Shown: piece after piece, positions 60,287-64,000 of the stretch | How the letters are laid out: each line of letters opens with the position of its first letter | Position numbering within the stretch: position 1 is the stretch's first letter | From: Melanocharis versteri | Lineage: Eukaryota > Chordata > Aves > Passeriformes > Melanocharitidae | Length of the DNA: 64,000 bases | Reading direction: 5' to 3' | Assembly (NCBI GenBank): GCA_013397845.1 | Contig: VZTG01007436.1 | Span: 1,586,181-1,650,180 of the forward strand | Translations under genes and position numbers: made by a program | The notes under the pieces: model-generated | What the model was told of the DNA's origin: nothing | Databases searched by the model: none | Seen by the model: the letters and a program-made list of their open reading frames with translations, nothing else

Positions 60287-63200
60287 CATGGAGAAAAATC
60301 TCTTAAAACAGTACTGATCTCTTAGCTTTTTTACCCCCATTGTGACCATTTAGGATCGATTTCTTCAAGTGATAAAGAGAACATAAGCAGGGATGCAGCC
60401 AACTGTGTGCCACTACATCATCAAAAAGGAGCCAGTTATGGCACTTGCTGCTGTTGCCACTCCAATATCAAGAGTGCAGATATGGCACATCCCTCAGATG
60501 TGAGCTGCAAGGTTTCTGGGAACTGGTCATGCCTCAAAGGAAGGAGTTCAGATGAAATTTATATTCATGTTCCTTTCCCTATATCCTAAGGGCTTTGTTA
60601 CAAAAAGTTTGCTAACTGTCTTCCATGAGCAGCAGTTCACAGAAAGTGCTGTCTGTTCAATGTGACTGAATTCAAACAGATTAAAAACACTTGAGTTTGT
60701 TAAAAGGGGTGACAGCAGTGTCAGAGGTTCAACAAATGCCTGTAAGTTATGCTACACCCAGTAGCCTAGTTCTTCTTTAGGCCATTACTTTCTCTAGTAA
60801 CATGAGAGACTGAGGATACTCCCTGCTCCGTCCCCCAGTGTCCCAGCGGGATTAAAAGCTGCAGCATTGAAAATGCAGAATTGAGCCTTGAGCCTTGTGT
60901 GTACCATTGGACAATGAGCTGGTTTTTTTGGGGGCAGCCTTCTCTCTAGATTTCTGAGCATCCAGTCTCAGTCCTGCTCATTTAATTAGCTGGTAGAGAT
61001 GCAAAGTCTACTTTTAAAAAGTCTTCTGTTCCCTTCCCTGTCACCCATGTAAATATCATACCATACCATTTTGAATGTGACATCTTTGGAGCAGGAACTG
61101 AGATACCCAACCAGCAGTTAGGATTACATGCTTTAATTCTTATGGTGGCTTCTAGGAGTTACCACATTAAGGGGAATTCTTTTTTTGTTGCTGTTGTTGT
61201 AATTGTTTTTTGTTTAATGAACCATCCTTCAGCCCCATTTGCTTCTGAGCAAGTCCCAGCTGTACCTTTGTCACCTGCGTTGGCTCCTCTGGCGTCACTC
61301 CTTGCAAGCAGAAGATATGTCCGTGTTGCAGGAACAGCTGGGTGGGAGGGTTTGGGCAACAGCTGTGCCCCTCAGTCAGCTCCTCTCCAGGGGCAGAAAA
61401 TCCTGAGCCTCTACAGTGCGAGCAGTAGCTCAGGCAGGTATATTACCTGAGAGGGGTGAGCAGACCCAGCAGACTCATGAGCTTCCACATATGATGTCTC
61501 CATTAGAGAGAGACAAAGACGTGCAGTGCATTACTGGATGGTCCATTCTCATCAGCTAATGGAAGTCTAAATTCCCACTGCCCCCACAAATTCCCCATAG
61601 CTGACTCACCACTTGAATTAAGCCATAATTATATATTATCAGCAGTCACTTCATAGTAAGGTTGAAGGATTAAATGCAGTTAGCGGTGATGAATTCCAGA
61701 TGTGCAGGACAGAAGCCTGAAGAGAAGGCCAGTTTCTGAGTAACTACAAGATAGAGTAATGTATTCTAAATATTTGATTCAATTAGGCTTCCTTCTGCTC
61801 TTTGTTTCAGTTTACAGATGGCTCATCAATCTATAGTTTAGGGACACATTGCTATTCTTTCTAATGGTAATTAGGTGATCAGGATGGAGACAGGTTTGAT
61901 GAAATACTCCCATTATGATCTGCATACTTAAAATGGAACAGAGTCCAAAGCAGAGGCAAAATGCTAGCTGGCTGCTACACCTGGCTTCAGCCTCAGGCAC
62001 TTGATAGGTCTTCCTCTAGCATAGGTAATGGGGACTTTGCCAGCTCCCACTACAGAAGGAATAGGAGTTTTTAAATTCATCAACTATGAGTGCTTGTATC
62101 TGGTTTTGAATGTTGCTAAACTCTTACGTGACAGTTTCTTGCAAAAATTCTCATGATGCTTGCCCATTTTTGGCTCAGCTTCACTGAGAGGGGTCTTGCA
62201 ACTTGGAAAATAGTAGTAAAACAGTTGCAGTGTCTATGATTGATCTTCTGATGACTTCTCCATGTTTGGGAAAGGCCATCATGGTACTTTTAGGGCAGGG
62301 TATGTATTCTTAACAGCTTGTGGCTTGCTCATGATTATCAGCCTACAGCCTCTGAAAGCAGGAATATTTGAGAGGATGCCCCTCCTGTTAAAGTGTCCCA
62401 TTTTGTGTTTTTAACCCTTAGTATTCTTTTGGTATCTACTGACAAAGTAAAATTGTAAAGTAGAACATGGTCAGAAGCTCTGCATGCAAATGTTTAATGA
62501 TCCTGTATGCTCCTTTAGCCACTCCATCTGAGAGCTGTTATAGCCACTAAGAATTTAACAAGGTGTTATTTCTTTTATGCAGAGAAGAAATTTGAGGAGT
62601 GCAGAAGTTTGAAGCTCTGAGGGTAAATCTGTACTCAGAAAAAGAAATTGGGCAAACTTTATGCCCTATTTAAATTCTCATTTAAGGGCAACATGCACCT
62701 TGTCCTGGCCTTCTCCCAGACATGGATTTTGCAGTCAGTCCTCAATTCAGCAAAGTACTTAAGCACATCCTGATATGCTTTGCTGAATCAGGGTTTTAAG
62801 TGGAAGTGACAGAAATAGAATTGAGATCTCCTCAGGCATAACCCCACTCTGAAGCCATCAGGCAATGCTTCCTTTCTTCATTGCTCTCCACCACAGTATA
62901 CTATGGCAAGTGTCTGACATAGGCAAGACCCATGCTCTGAACCTCTGCCCCTTAGCAGGATACAAGCCACCCAGCTGAAATTTCAAAAATATGAGCCAGG
63001 TAGACAGTTTTAACAATTCTGAAACTTGAAATCTTTGTCCCCCAGTGCCTCAAGTCATTCAACTGTATTATTTAAGCAAATGGAACGATTCTCTCAGCTC
63101 TGATACAGCTTCCCTTCGGGATGTCAACAAATCTGAAGATCTCTTTCCTCTACACATATGGTACCCTTCCAGTATTATCAGTCCCCCAAAACAGTTACCA

Positions 63201-64000
63201 GTGAAGCTTTTGTCTGTAAAATCCTCCTTTCAGTTTCTTATTTAATAAATGTTTATCTGTAATAAAGAATTGCAGGCTGAAATTTTGTTACATGCTGCCT
63301 AAGGAAGGGATTCTCTTGCTTGCAGTAACAATTTGTATAGCCAGTTAACAGCTGTATTGCATCCTCATACAATCATTATCCTGTAGGCTTGCCACCAATA
63401 CTCTATGCTTGCACCTTTCTAAAAAGCAAGCGACTAGCAAGTTGCTTCTTTGCAGGGCAAGTGGGAGGGTCACAGGAAAGAGGGAGAATTGTTTTGGTTT
63501 ACTTCTTGCCCATTTGCTCTTCCTCATTCTGACTTAAAAAAATCTATCTGCACTGTTACCTAGGTTAAAGAAAAACGGTCCTTGTGCACAAAGGTTTTAG
63601 AGAATACAGTTACTGTATTGCGAATAGTTTGTCCTCTAGTAAGCTTTTAAAAATAACTTTTCTTTTTCAGATGATGTCTTTTGGAGGCTTGTTATCCTTC
63701 AAAGATAAGGAATGACTTAAAATATTTTTAGTCTGAGAAGGCTGGCAATCTCCTTGATGTCATTTCATTAAAAAGCCATTTTTCTATTATGGCTATAAAC
63801 AATAGTAAACTGCACTTCTTTTCCTTTTGATGGTACTGACTGATTATTCTGCTGCTCAAGAGGCTCTTCTAGGACAGAAATTTACTTTGTTGTATTGAGT
63901 GACTTGGGCAATCTATAGAGGGGGATTTTTCCAACCACTGTCTTACAAGGACAATTTCACATAAGTTTATTTCCTTTAGTACAATTAAAGTAAGATACCA
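60287..64000. other. Intergenic region to the window end
   Basis: AT-rich, no gene recognised. Two AATAAA hexamers close together (63244-63249 and 63261-63266) could mark the 3' end of an unseen + strand transcript, but no exon upstream was identified. Confidence 0.5.

Noticed and set aside
1..64000. tRNA, rRNA, CRISPR array, riboswitch or bacterial-type operon
   Set aside because: Nothing of the kind was seen; the sequence is vertebrate nuclear DNA.

Overview
This window is nuclear DNA from a bird. It has interrupted genes with GT..AG introns, a low-GC background broken by CpG-rich islands, and two fragments of CR1, the dominant LINE of birds, one of them ending in the octamer-type 3' repeat. 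It also has two LTRs of a family that is common in bird genomes. The species cannot be named from the sequence alone. Two assembly gaps (36805-37046 and 52504-52523) and three single N bases (4387, 33288, 52252) mark it as draft assembly; both gaps and two of the single Ns lie in GC-rich islands.

Two protein-coding genes can be read completely, both on the + strand and head to tail. SAMD8 (SMSr, the ER ceramide phosphoethanolamine synthase) has a CpG-island promoter near 4.4-4.8 kb, a 5' intron of about 7 kb, five coding exons between 11961 and 17374 that join into a 414-residue protein, and a long AT-rich presumed 3' UTR reaching to about 22.6 kb. VDAC2 (mitochondrial outer-membrane voltage-dependent anion channel 2) has a CpG island at about 36.2-37.2 kb interrupted by a 242-base gap, eight coding exons between 40390 and 47456 that join into a 283-residue protein, and a 3' UTR ending near 48.4 kb. 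Every junction of both genes was checked for frame and for splice-site consensus.

The rest is intergenic or intronic. There is a CR1 fragment on the minus strand at about 2.06-2.45 kb, a retroviral LTR in sense orientation inside the SAMD8 5' intron (9.43-9.95 kb), and an orphan GC-rich island at 31.48-32.06 kb. Beyond VDAC2 come another orphan GC-rich island with a gap (51.83-52.6 kb), a decayed CR1 ORF2 tail (about 53.0-53.7 kb), a 43-base minisatellite (54238-54401) and a second LTR of the same family in the opposite orientation (59787-60286). No tRNA, rRNA, CRISPR or operon-like structure was seen.

Functionally, SMSr is the ER enzyme and sensor that keeps ceramide low. VDAC2 is reported in the literature as a mitochondrial ceramide-binding effector of apoptosis, and the membrane-facing glutamate implicated in this is present here (Glu73). 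Finding the two genes side by side is the most thought-provoking feature of the window. I did not find a convincing novel system; the remaining observations are candidate promoters, exons and repeats.
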